Source: Bacillota bacterium (GTDB lineage Bacteria; Bacillota; Clostridia; Clostridiales; Clostridiaceae). Taken from it: 20,494 nt of DNA. The stretch spans positions 1 to 20,494 of the forward strand of contig JAEZDX010000429.1 in assembly GCA_023417975.1 (NCBI GenBank), written 5' to 3'. The translations under genes were made by a program, and so were the position numbers. Shown piece by piece: positions 12,739 to 20,494 of this stretch (its first letter is position 1; each line of letters opens with the position of its first letter). The notes below the pieces were generated by a model, which saw nothing but the letters and a program-made list of their open reading frames with translations, had not been told where the DNA came from and made no database searches.

Positions 12739-14169
12739 ATGAAACTGGATTTTTTACATCAAAATACACAGAAAAGAAGAGAAATGATATTAAACGGACC
12801 TATATTTTCAACTATATTTTTATTATCCATACCTACACTGATGATGGGCTTAGTTCAGTCCATTATGCCGGTTATGGATGGAATTTTTATCAACAATATA
12901 TTAGGCACAGTTGCTGCCAGTGCTATTACCTACTGCGGCCCTATAATAAATATGATGATTGCCTTGGCGCAGGGGCTCAGTGTTGCTGCCATGGCGTTAA
13001 TAGGTCAAATGAATGGCCGAGGGAATTATAAGGGTGCAAAGCATGTTGCCACGCAAATTGTTATTTTCGCTTTTATAATTGGCTGCATTACTGCGCCAAT
13101 ACTTTATTTTATGGCTTTTCCTATATCCTGGAGGGTGAATCCCCAGATTTCTCATGATGTATTTTTATACCTTGCTTTAAATGCATTGGTTTTACCTTTT
13201 TCATTTTTAGAATCTATTTACAATGCCATTAAAAATGCTAGCGGAAAACCTGAAGCTACCTTTATAAGAATGGTTTTAATGTTGATCCTGAAGCTAGTAT
13301 TTAACGCACTCTTTATTTCAATTTTAAACTTTGGTTTAATCGGTGCAGTTATGTCTTCTTTACTGGCAAATTTTTTGATTTGCATCTGGATGTTTTATGA
13401 GTTGTTTGTGAAAGCAGGCGATGATAAGCTTATTTTGAAGGGTTTCAAATTTGATTTCAAGATACTTAGAAAGCTTATTAAAATAGGAATACCTTCTATG
13501 CTTTCAAGCCTCATGTTAAATTTGGGCTTCTTCCTCATTAACAATGAGATTGAGAAGTACGGGCCTGTTGTGCTTACAGGGCAAGGTATTGCCAATAATA
13601 TTACATCCGTATGCTTTAATCTTCCCTCTTCCTTTGGTTCATCGATAACAACTATGGTAAGTATGAATGTTGGAGCTGGACAAGGCAATAAAGCTCGAAA
13701 ATCCTGCATCGACGGCTGTATCATAAGTGCAATTACTGCCGCTGTTTTAATAGCAATAGTAGTACCTTTATCCCCTTACCTCACCATACTGTTTACTCAT
13801 GATCAGAACGTGCTTGACATTGCAAATAAATCTTTGCACATTTATACTTATTCCGTTATAGGCTTTGGTATTTGCATGGTTGAGCAAGGTGCCTTTATAG
13901 GCCTAGGTCGTACCGGTATTCCGCTTATTACAAGTATCCTTCGAATTTGGCTTTTAAGATATATTTTCATCTTAGCAACAGAACACATACTTGGCTTCTA
14001 CTCAGTATTTTGGGGTAATTTATTCTCAAATTATACTGCTGCCATAATAACTACAATATTAATCGGCAAAACAAAGTGGGTTTCTGTAATATCGCATAAT
14101 GATAGCAAAAGCATTCCATCAACCAAAAACTTTTTCTTCAAAAAATTTCTGCGTACTCATAACAGTTAA
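12739..14169 (+). CDS. MATE family efflux transporter
   Basis: About 476 aa and 12 hydrophobic helices in two related halves, the layout of MATE (MatE, NorM/DinF-like) exporters that expel drugs or cationic metabolites using an ion gradient. Typical pieces are FLLSIPTLMMGLVQSIMPV and the glycine-rich loop GQMNGRGNYKGA (about 94-105) after the third helix, with MNVGAGQGNKARKS in the second half. I chose the ATG at 12739; the frame extends to a GTG at 12694, but that codon lies beside a TATAAT (12700-12705) which is more likely the -10 element. Neither start has a strong ribosome binding site. It stands alone between two terminators. The substrate is unknown. Confidence 0.88.
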   Translation: MKLDFLHQNTQKRREMILNGPIFSTIFLLSIPTLMMGLVQSIMPVMDGIFINNILGTVAASAITYCGPIINMMIALAQGLSVAAMALIGQMNGRGNYKGAKHVATQIVIFAFIIGCITAPILYFMAFPISWRVNPQISHDVFLYLALNALVLPFSFLESIYNAIKNASGKPEATFIRMVLMLILKLVFNALFISILNFGLIGAVMSSLLANFLICIWMFYELFVKAGDDKLILKGFKFDFKILRKLIKIGIPSMLSSLMLNLGFFLINNEIEKYGPVVLTGQGIANNITSVCFNLPSSFGSSITTMVSMNVGAGQGNKARKSCIDGCIISAITAAVLIAIVVPLSPYLTILFTHDQNVLDIANKSLHIYTYSVIGFGICMVEQGAFIGLGRTGIPLITSILRIWLLRYIFILATEHILGFYSVFWGNLFSNYTAAIITTILIGKTKWVSVISHNDSKSIPSTKNFFFKKFLRTHNS

Positions 14170-14208
14170 TAAAGCCGGAAATTCAGCTATGCTGGATTTC
14201 CGGCTTTA
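14170..14208. terminator. Bidirectional terminator between MATE and surface protein genes
   Basis: TAAAGCCGGAAAT pairs with ATTTCCGGCTTTA, with inner CAGC/GCTG pairing, a strong GC-rich stem centred between two converging genes. Confidence 0.8.
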
Positions 14209-14226
14209 TAATTAATTTATGTTTTT

Positions 14227-17200
14227 CTATTTTTGCAATTTATTTTTTCTTATTAATACAGTTCCCCCGCATACTAGCAGTAAGCCTAACACCATTAATA
14301 TATTCATATCAATAGGTGAACCTGTCTGAGGCAGTTTTACACTTGCTTCAGTTATAAAATAATCTGAGCAGTGGTCTGTAGTGTATGTAAGATAACCTTC
14401 CGAATCTACCTTTATATTGGTTGCTATTGTATTATAAGTATCTTTATCGGAATAATATCTACATAAATTTACGGTCTTATTAGCCCATTCCTTTCCAACA
14501 AACACTTTAACGGTGGCTGTTCCAGGTAACTGACCTTCATATACGAAGGAGAAAGCAGCTATTTGTACATCTTTTCCTGTTATTGCCTTAACCTTTGCAG
14601 CTTCCTTCGCCTTCAAAACATCAGAAACTGATTTTAAAGATAGGTCTATATCTTTAGTTTCTGTTGTTTTAATATCTTTACCGTTAAAGGTCCAAGTAAC
14701 ATCTTTACCAACGAAGGTTACGGTTTTATCTTGTCCCTTAATTGCATTAAATATATCCTTGCTTACTATTGTAGCTGAACTTATATCAACAACCGGCACA
14801 TTTGTATTATTCTCTATTGCATCCTTTATCGCATCTACAACCTTAACAGGATCTTGATTATCTAGCTTGTCTGGAACTGCTTCCAGTTCTAAAATTGCCT
14901 GTTCTGCAGCAACTAATTTGCCGATGTTTTTAACCATCAGTTTTTGATCTGCAGTGAGAGCTTCAAAGGCGGCTCTTGCAGCTGCTATAGCTGCTTTATC
15001 CGCTAGAGTTACGTTAGTAGGTATAGCCTTAATCTTTTGAGTTACAGCATTTACATCTGCCAGTCCGGCTTTCATTACATCATCAGCACTGGAAACAGAT
15101 AACTCCAAGGTTGTTCCATACCTAGTAACGGATGCCAATACATCTACCTTATCTCCTGCTTGAATGTATGTCAAAACCGGCATTGCATAGATAACTACAT
15201 TTCCTGTAAAATCTTCAATTGTTGATGACGCTTTATTATCTATGTTTTTTAATGTAGCGCCTTTTATTAGAATTAATTGAGATTGCAATGAATCATTTAT
15301 CTGTGCTATTGTAACAACCTTTGGTACTACATTATTGTTACTGCTCAATACTGTAACATCCGCTGAAGCTTTTGGCGTTATTTCAATCAATTCATGATAG
15401 TTGGATAAGATACCTGTTACTTTTATCTTGTCACCTTTTTTAACATCTGCTTTTGCAGTATTATAGAAACATATACCTGCATTGTCATCCTGCATAAACA
15501 CATTACTTCCTACAATATTTGTAACAACTCCTGTAACTATAGCTTTTCCGGATGCCTTTGCTCTTGCATCACCAATACTCATTTCAACAGGCTCAGATAA
15601 ATCAGTATCTGAAACTACATAATCACTGTTATGAGTTATGTTAAATTGTACATATCCATTATCAGCTTTTAACCCATTTGCTATCTCTTCAAGCTTTTTA
15701 CTGCTTTCATTATAATAATATACAAATAAGCTCTTCTTAGCATTTGTAGGATCTGAAAGCCATTGTGAATCCAGCTTTACCTTTATGGCTGCTTTTCCAG
15801 GAAGCTGTCCATTATTTGCAAAGGATACAACAGTAACTCCTGCACTACCGGCTTTTGCAGCAATTTCGCCTCTATTGGCTGAGGTTGAGTTATATAGCCC
15901 TGCTACATTTATCCACATATCTATATTCTTTGTATTGCCGGTAATATCTTTTCCGTTGAAGGACCATTCAAGCCCGCTTTGAACAAAAATGATATTCTTA
16001 TCTTGTCCTTTTATTGCATCAAATACTTCCTTTGAAACCACCTTATCCTTGTTTACATCAACGGATATATTTGCTTTATCTGCAGAAGCATTTATTGCAG
16101 CTACTACTTTGCCCGCATTATCATTCATAACCTGTATATTCTTCACGTTAGTTTTTGCTATAGTGTACCTATCTGTTATTTCCATATTATCCATTCTGTA
16201 AGTCGTAATAGTAAGGCTGTTACCATTGACTTCTACATTGGATAAAGTCGGAACATGCAGCTGCATTTTAACAGCCTCATAATAGTTATTCTTGTTTGGT
16301 TCCTGCATTTCATAATACTTACTTCCTGAAGCTGAATTGGCTGTAATATATACAACGCCTGTTGGGTCTGTAACTTTTTCATCTACATAAGCAGCTCCGG
16401 ATTGAGTAGTTTTGGTTGTCTTTTCATCTTTAGTAAGCTCGGCAGCGATATTGTTTACCATTTGATAGGATCTTGTGTAGCAGTGATCATGCCCATCCAA
16501 TACTGCGTCAATTCCAAGTGCAGTGAAAATCTGCGGCATACTATTTCTTCTTGCAATTATATCTGAATCCGTCTCATGATCTGCGGAACTATATATGGAA
16601 TGATGAAGAGAAACTACCTTCCATGTAGCATTTGGATTTTTTGCGATAGCATCTTTCATAAAGGCTTCATGGTCAGCTGCGTTTGTGTCATTGCTGTTTA
16701 GCATTAAGAATAAGGTATTTCCATATGTGAAATAATAGTCCTTGCCTGTATGTTCTTTTCCTGAAACAATTCCGTATAACGATTCATTTGGGTTGTTAAA
16801 ATGAGTACTATGTCCTGGTAATGATGCTTCATGATTACCTGCAACCGCTGCTATAGGCAAGTTTTTGAATATGTCCGGTGCAAAATATGCTTCATATTCC
16901 GATGTATTGTCCTTTACCCCTTTGCTATTTGCCGTTTCGCCACCGTTATTAACCTGATCGCCTACGGAAAGCAGGAAGCTTGTGTTTGGAAATGCTTGAG
17001 AAGCTTTACTCATAGTATTTAACCAACCGTTTTTATCTTTCTGTATATCTCCGCTGGCTCCAATTTGAGGGTCACCTGCCATGAGGAAATTATATGAGCT
17101 ATTATCTTCCGTTGAGTAATTGTAAACCTGGCTCCAGCTTATACCGTTACCTACGCGATAAACATATTCGGTATTTGGTGAGAGACCAGTAACTGTAACT

Positions 17201-19401
17201 TTGTTTGCAGTATTATTGTTATTGCCCGTAAGCTGCTTCCCTCCGAAGGTTTTAGCTTTTGCTTCCGGAAAACTGCTTCCCGAATAATCGGATTTCTTTG
17301 CAAGCTGTACTTCAGCTTCTCCTGAATTGTTATCCGTATACCAATTGAAGTTTAATTCCGAGCCGCTGCTTCCCGGTGCAAAAGTTAAATCACTTATTAC
17401 AGGTGCAGGCACATTGGTTATGTCCTTCTTTGCCAATGTATATTTATCCGTCACTTCCATATTATCTGTTCTGTAAGTAGTGATACTTATACTATTATCA
17501 TCTACTTCAACATTTGAAAAAGTAGGAACATGAATTTGCTGCTTTACAGCTTCATAATAGCTTTTGCCGTTTGCTTGCTGCATTTCATAGTATTTGCTTC
17601 CGGAAGCTGAATTGGTTGTAATATATACTACTCCCGTTGGATTTGTTATAGTTTCCTTTTCATAACTCGTACCTGAAGGATTAGTTACTGTAACTTTATA
17701 ATCCTTTTGCTGAGTTTTAGGTTCATTACCAACCATTTGATAGGTTCTTGTATAACAATGATCATGTCCATCTAAAACTACATCTATATCAAGATCTGTA
17801 AAAATCTGAGGAAGTGTATTTCTTCTTGAAATAATATCGCTATCCGTTGCATGGTCAGCAGAGCTGTATATAGAATGATGCAAGGATACAACCTTCCACT
17901 GTACGCTCGGATTTTTAGCAATGGCATCCTTCATAAATGCCTGATGATCTGCAGAATTCACATCATTGCTGTTTAACATCATAAATAATGTATTACCATA
18001 AGTAAAATAATAATCGGCACCTGAAGTAGGTGCTGCATTTACGGCTCCGTAAGTCGATTCATTAGGAACATTAAAATGCGTATTATGTCCTACACCATAG
18101 GTTTCATGATTTCCTGCAATAGAAGCTATAGGCATGCTCTTAAATTGTTCCGGTGTAAAAAAGGCCGAATACTCGGTTTCATTTTTTCCTCCAACTACTT
18201 CACTTCCGTTATTGACCTGATCACCTACGGATAATACAAAGCTGGAGTTGGGAAAAGCTGAGGCGGCCTTATTCATAGTATCTATCCACCCGTTTTTGTC
18301 CTTGCTTATATCTCCGCTGGCTCCTATCTGAGGATCTCCTGCCACAAGGAAATTATATGTACTATTGTTTTGTGTTGTATAGTTATAAACACTGCTCCAA
18401 TTAGTTCCGTCACCTAATCTATATACATATTGTGTATTTTGCGTAAGTCCTGTAACAGTAACTTTATTTGAAGAGTGCTCCTCATTTCCATCATTTCTTA
18501 TACCTTTAAAGGTTACTGCCTTATCAGTTGGAAAGTTCTTTCCGTCATAGTCGGACTTTTTAACAATTTGAACTTGACTTTCCTTGGTGCTTTTATCTGA
18601 ATACCAAGCAAAATTTAATTCACTGGAATCCTTTCCCGGAGTAAGTGCTATATTACTGACATTAGCCGTATTATTTCCATTGTCCTCCCCACCTGTGCTG
18701 CCTCCGCCTGTAGGTATATCCTCACCTGTATAGGTTAGATATAAGGTAGGAATTTGGTCTGCAGCACCGCCGGCACCTTCAAAGGATTCTGCGGTTCTAT
18801 TGCCTTGTCCGCTAAAAATAAAATTTATGGCATTACCTGCCTTCCAATCGTTCTTGTTTACTATGCCCTGAATTAAAGATGACAAATCCGGAGTTCTTTC
18901 ATTTTCATTGGCTTCATGCTCTACTGCCCACAATGGAGCATCCTTCCAGCTAACAATATCAGTTGTTCTTGTACGTGAAGATACAGCTTTGCTCATATTT
19001 TCATAGGCTGCAGCATTATCAGTATCTTCTGCCTGAATTTTAACATCGAAAGGATTTGAGCTTTTATTAGGCTCATCTACAGAGAACTGTATATATGCAT
19101 TTTTAACTTGAGCACCCTTTGGTAAGGCAATATCTGCAAATCTAATACCGATAATTTGATTTTTTACATCTGTTTTAGTTGGATCCTCATAGGTTATTTC
19201 CAAATCGGAACTATCAAAATCCAATGTTCCATCTGCACGTTCTTCCATGTCATCTGTTGCATTTTTTACCGGTATAGTAATTGCTTTTGTCACCGTACCA
19301 GCTGTAGAATTTTCTGCGGCAAATGCCGTAACAGCACTACTTGGAAAAATAGTAAAAGTCATAAGCATAGCCATAAGAACCGATGTCCACTTTCTTTGCA
19401 T
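14227..19401 (-). CDS. LPXTG surface protein with two tandem metallophosphoesterase modules
   Basis: A 1724-aa secreted, wall-anchored protein. Signal peptide ~1-29 (cut after AFAA); a beta-rich DNRLRE/CBM-like domain (35-226); a Gly/Thr linker; then two copies of a purple-acid-phosphatase-like Fn3 plus calcineurin-type phosphoesterase (copy 1 ~248-657, copy 2 ~667-1083). Metal ligands are present in both: GDPQ 355-358 and 775-778, GDQ 393-395 and 813-815, GNHE 430-433 and 855-858, HH 508-509 and 933-934, GHDH 545-548 and 970-973. A repeated beta domain (~1095-1263 and ~1518-1687) flanks an OB-fold region like that of YhcR-type nucleases (~1272-1440) and a helical Ala-rich segment (1448-1509). 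LPQTG is at 1690-1694, then a membrane helix and basic tail for sortase. AAAGGAGG precedes the ATG. Likely frees phosphate from external phosphoesters; the substrate is unknown. Confidence 0.9.
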   Translation of the reverse strand: MQRKWTSVLMAMLMTFTIFPSSAVTAFAAENSTAGTVTKAITIPVKNATDDMEERADGTLDFDSSDLEITYEDPTKTDVKNQIIGIRFADIALPKGAQVKNAYIQFSVDEPNKSSNPFDVKIQAEDTDNAAAYENMSKAVSSRTRTTDIVSWKDAPLWAVEHEANENERTPDLSSLIQGIVNKNDWKAGNAINFIFSGQGNRTAESFEGAGGAADQIPTLYLTYTGEDIPTGGGSTGGEDNGNNTANVSNIALTPGKDSSELNFAWYSDKSTKESQVQIVKKSDYDGKNFPTDKAVTFKGIRNDGNEEHSSNKVTVTGLTQNTQYVYRLGDGTNWSSVYNYTTQNNSTYNFLVAGDPQIGASGDISKDKNGWIDTMNKAASAFPNSSFVLSVGDQVNNGSEVVGGKNETEYSAFFTPEQFKSMPIASIAGNHETYGVGHNTHFNVPNESTYGAVNAAPTSGADYYFTYGNTLFMMLNSNDVNSADHQAFMKDAIAKNPSVQWKVVSLHHSIYSSADHATDSDIISRRNTLPQIFTDLDIDVVLDGHDHCYTRTYQMVGNEPKTQQKDYKVTVTNPSGTSYEKETITNPTGVVYITTNSASGSKYYEMQQANGKSYYEAVKQQIHVPTFSNVEVDDNSISITTYRTDNMEVTDKYTLAKKDITNVPAPVISDLTFAPGSSGSELNFNWYTDNNSGEAEVQLAKKSDYSGSSFPEAKAKTFGGKQLTGNNNNTANKVTVTGLSPNTEYVYRVGNGISWSQVYNYSTEDNSSYNFLMAGDPQIGASGDIQKDKNGWLNTMSKASQAFPNTSFLLSVGDQVNNGGETANSKGVKDNTSEYEAYFAPDIFKNLPIAAVAGNHEASLPGHSTHFNNPNESLYGIVSGKEHTGKDYYFTYGNTLFLMLNSNDTNAADHEAFMKDAIAKNPNATWKVVSLHHSIYSSADHETDSDIIARRNSMPQIFTALGIDAVLDGHDHCYTRSYQMVNNIAAELTKDEKTTKTTQSGAAYVDEKVTDPTGVVYITANSASGSKYYEMQEPNKNNYYEAVKMQLHVPTLSNVEVNGNSLTITTYRMDNMEITDRYTIAKTNVKNIQVMNDNAGKVVAAINASADKANISVDVNKDKVVSKEVFDAIKGQDKNIIFVQSGLEWSFNGKDITGNTKNIDMWINVAGLYNSTSANRGEIAAKAGSAGVTVVSFANNGQLPGKAAIKVKLDSQWLSDPTNAKKSLFVYYYNESSKKLEEIANGLKADNGYVQFNITHNSDYVVSDTDLSEPVEMSIGDARAKASGKAIVTGVVTNIVGSNVFMQDDNAGICFYNTAKADVKKGDKIKVTGILSNYHELIEITPKASADVTVLSSNNNVVPKVVTIAQINDSLQSQLILIKGATLKNIDNKASSTIEDFTGNVVIYAMPVLTYIQAGDKVDVLASVTRYGTTLELSVSSADDVMKAGLADVNAVTQKIKAIPTNVTLADKAAIAAARAAFEALTADQKLMVKNIGKLVAAEQAILELEAVPDKLDNQDPVKVVDAIKDAIENNTNVPVVDISSATIVSKDIFNAIKGQDKTVTFVGKDVTWTFNGKDIKTTETKDIDLSLKSVSDVLKAKEAAKVKAITGKDVQIAAFSFVYEGQLPGTATVKVFVGKEWANKTVNLCRYYSDKDTYNTIATNIKVDSEGYLTYTTDHCSDYFITEASVKLPQTGSPIDMNILMVLGLLLVCGGTVLIRKNKLQK
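15000..15600 (-). other. OB-fold region inside the surface protein
   Basis: The encoded residues from about 1272 to 1440 have the pattern ARAKASGKAIVTGVV ... VFMQDDNAGICFYN ... VKKGDKIKVTG ... YHELIEI, seen in the OB-fold domains that accompany secreted nucleases and nucleotidases such as YhcR. This suggests, but does not prove, that nucleic acid or nucleotides are the target of the enzyme. Confidence 0.6.
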
Positions 19402-19668
19402 TAATTAATACCTCCTTTAGTGTGTTATGATAACCACCACTGAAAGCATAGACCTATCATGTTAAGTTTATATATCGCAATAGTTAACTGTTTATTAAGC
19501 CATACATAATTAACTTAAATTTACAAAATCACTAAAATCTTTAACCAATATTTTACTCAAACTTTACTTTGCTTGTTTTTACTTTTCAGGCATTAGCTTA
19601 TATTAAACATGAAAGTATTATAAAAAAATAAATATCTATATATCTTTAACCATTACGGAGGTGTATTA
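19402..19668. other. Divergent promoter region between the surface protein and yibE/F-like genes
   Basis: AT-rich gap with no gene. On the minus strand TTAATA ... TATATA with an 18-nt spacer near 19467-19500 is a possible promoter for the surface protein. A small GTTA-TCA-TAAC hairpin near 19421-19432 lies just before its ribosome binding site. No clear promoter for the plus-strand gene stands out. Confidence 0.35.
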
Positions 19669-20494
19669 ATGATAAAAAACACTAAAGTCTTACATATTAT
19701 TGCCGAGCTAGTATTAATGATCTTATTCGTGGTTTTTCTATACTATTTCAACATAAACCATCCTATAGGGTATAGTACCCAAAGCAGCACTTCTTATGTA
19801 AAATATGAGAAAGCACAAGTACTGGGTATAAAAGCTGAAGCTGTAAATTCTTCACCAAAGATAAACAATATGAAATTCGGAAGTCAAGAGCTGAAAGTTA
19901 GGATTCTTTCAGGGGAACATAAAGGAGAAGTTAAAGAACTTACTAATTATTTAAGCGATACTCATAACGTTTATGTGAAGACAGGCATGAAAATAATTGT
20001 AGAAATCGACAAGGCAGGGGATCAGTACCAATATATAGTATATAACTATTATAGAGCCCCCGTTCAATACATATTTATCATAATCTTTTTTGCTGCTCTA
20101 TGGGGAATAGGCGGAAAGAAAGGATTAAAATCTGTCTTAGGCTTAATATTCACTTTTGTTTCTGTAATATTTTTATTTGTACCAATGCTTTACAGAGGAT
20201 ATTCACCCATACTTTCTTCTGTTGTAATAATAATACTCGTTACATGCGTTACTCTATTTTTACTCAACGGTTGGAGTCCAAAAACCTTTTCTGCTGTACT
20301 TGGTACAATTGCAGGTGTAGTTATTGCCGGAATCGTAGCAGGCGCTGTAGGTAACCTTGCACACCTGACAGGCTATAACAGCGGGGAGGTTGAAACCTTG
20401 AATATGATTTCATCAAAATTCAATATGCAGATACAATGGTTGTTATTGGCAGGAATCCTAATAGCTGCCCTAGGTGCCGTGATGGACTTAAGCA
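19669..20494 (+). CDS. YibE/F family membrane protein, 5' part
   Basis: The gene starts at ATG 19669 with CGGAGGTG upstream and runs off the window after 275 codons, so the C-terminus is missing. The start is MIKNTKVLHIIAELVLMILF, a membrane helix, followed by an extracytoplasmic segment (about 28-128) and then repeated hydrophobic helices from residue ~132, including the RAPVQYIFIIIFFAALWGIGGKKGLKS stretch and the GAVMDLS near the break, both typical of YibE/F. These are multi-helix membrane proteins of unknown function, sometimes suggested to be transporters. It diverges from the surface protein gene across a 267-base gap. Confidence 0.85.
   Translation, partial: MIKNTKVLHIIAELVLMILFVVFLYYFNINHPIGYSTQSSTSYVKYEKAQVLGIKAEAVNSSPKINNMKFGSQELKVRILSGEHKGEVKELTNYLSDTHNVYVKTGMKIIVEIDKAGDQYQYIVYNYYRAPVQYIFIIIFFAALWGIGGKKGLKSVLGLIFTFVSVIFLFVPMLYRGYSPILSSVVIIILVTCVTLFLLNGWSPKTFSAVLGTIAGVVIAGIVAGAVGNLAHLTGYNSGEVETLNMISSKFNMQIQWLLLAGILIAALGAVMDLS

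Noticed and set aside
14227..19401. Internal repeats of the surface gene as a CRISPR or short tandem array
   Set aside because: The repeats are long, diverged protein-domain copies in one reading frame.

Overview
This AT-rich window looks like the chromosome of a spore-forming, motile, Gram-positive member of the Clostridia. The basis is the low GC, strong AGGAGG-type ribosome binding sites, a clostridial-type agrBD pair whose AgrD ends much like the Clostridium perfringens one, matches to the Spo0A box, a sortase-anchored surface protein, and MotA/MotB. I cannot name the species.

Layout. 1-479: 3' end of a DUF445 membrane protein gene. 520-1695 (minus): alanine racemase. 2010-2372 (plus): a lone PII signal protein, closed by a bidirectional terminator. 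2443-9013 (minus): the most interesting block. In transcription order it holds an unrecognised 205-aa protein, a 29-aa exported peptide, a membrane HD-GYP protein, two DUF5317 membrane proteins, a kinase-less AgrC-like membrane protein, AgrB, a 44-aa AgrD precursor, and a membrane GGDEF-HD-GYP protein. The two peptide genes were found by direct reading because they are short. 9334-10317 (minus): an AraC-type regulator with a GyrI-like effector domain. 10527-10684 (minus): tRNA-Val(CAC) and tRNA-Ala(CGC). 10951-12495 (plus): motA-motB behind a cluster of Spo0A-box matches. 12739-14169 (plus): a MATE exporter. 14227-19401 (minus): a 1724-aa cell-wall-anchored protein with two tandem metallophosphoesterase modules. 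19669-end (plus): start of a YibE/F-family membrane protein.

How the genes may work together. The block at 2443-9013 encodes two peptide precursors, the AgrB maturase and two proteins predicted to turn over cyclic di-GMP. The receptor-like protein has no kinase domain, and no AgrC kinase or AgrA regulator is in the window. I infer a peptide-signalling module joined to c-di-GMP control. The agr half has its own strong promoter at 6231-6259, with phased repeats over the -35 region and a Spo0A box plus a 10-bp direct repeat downstream. Spo0A boxes also sit ahead of motAB, so a shared switch between motility, signalling and sporulation is plausible but untested. The leader of the 29-aa peptide can fold in mutually exclusive ways, one of which hides its ribosome binding site.

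Gene-free stretches of about 300 bases are 1696-2009 and 9014-9333; both hold candidate promoters and dyads, described below. No insertion sequence, prophage, CRISPR array or replication origin was seen.
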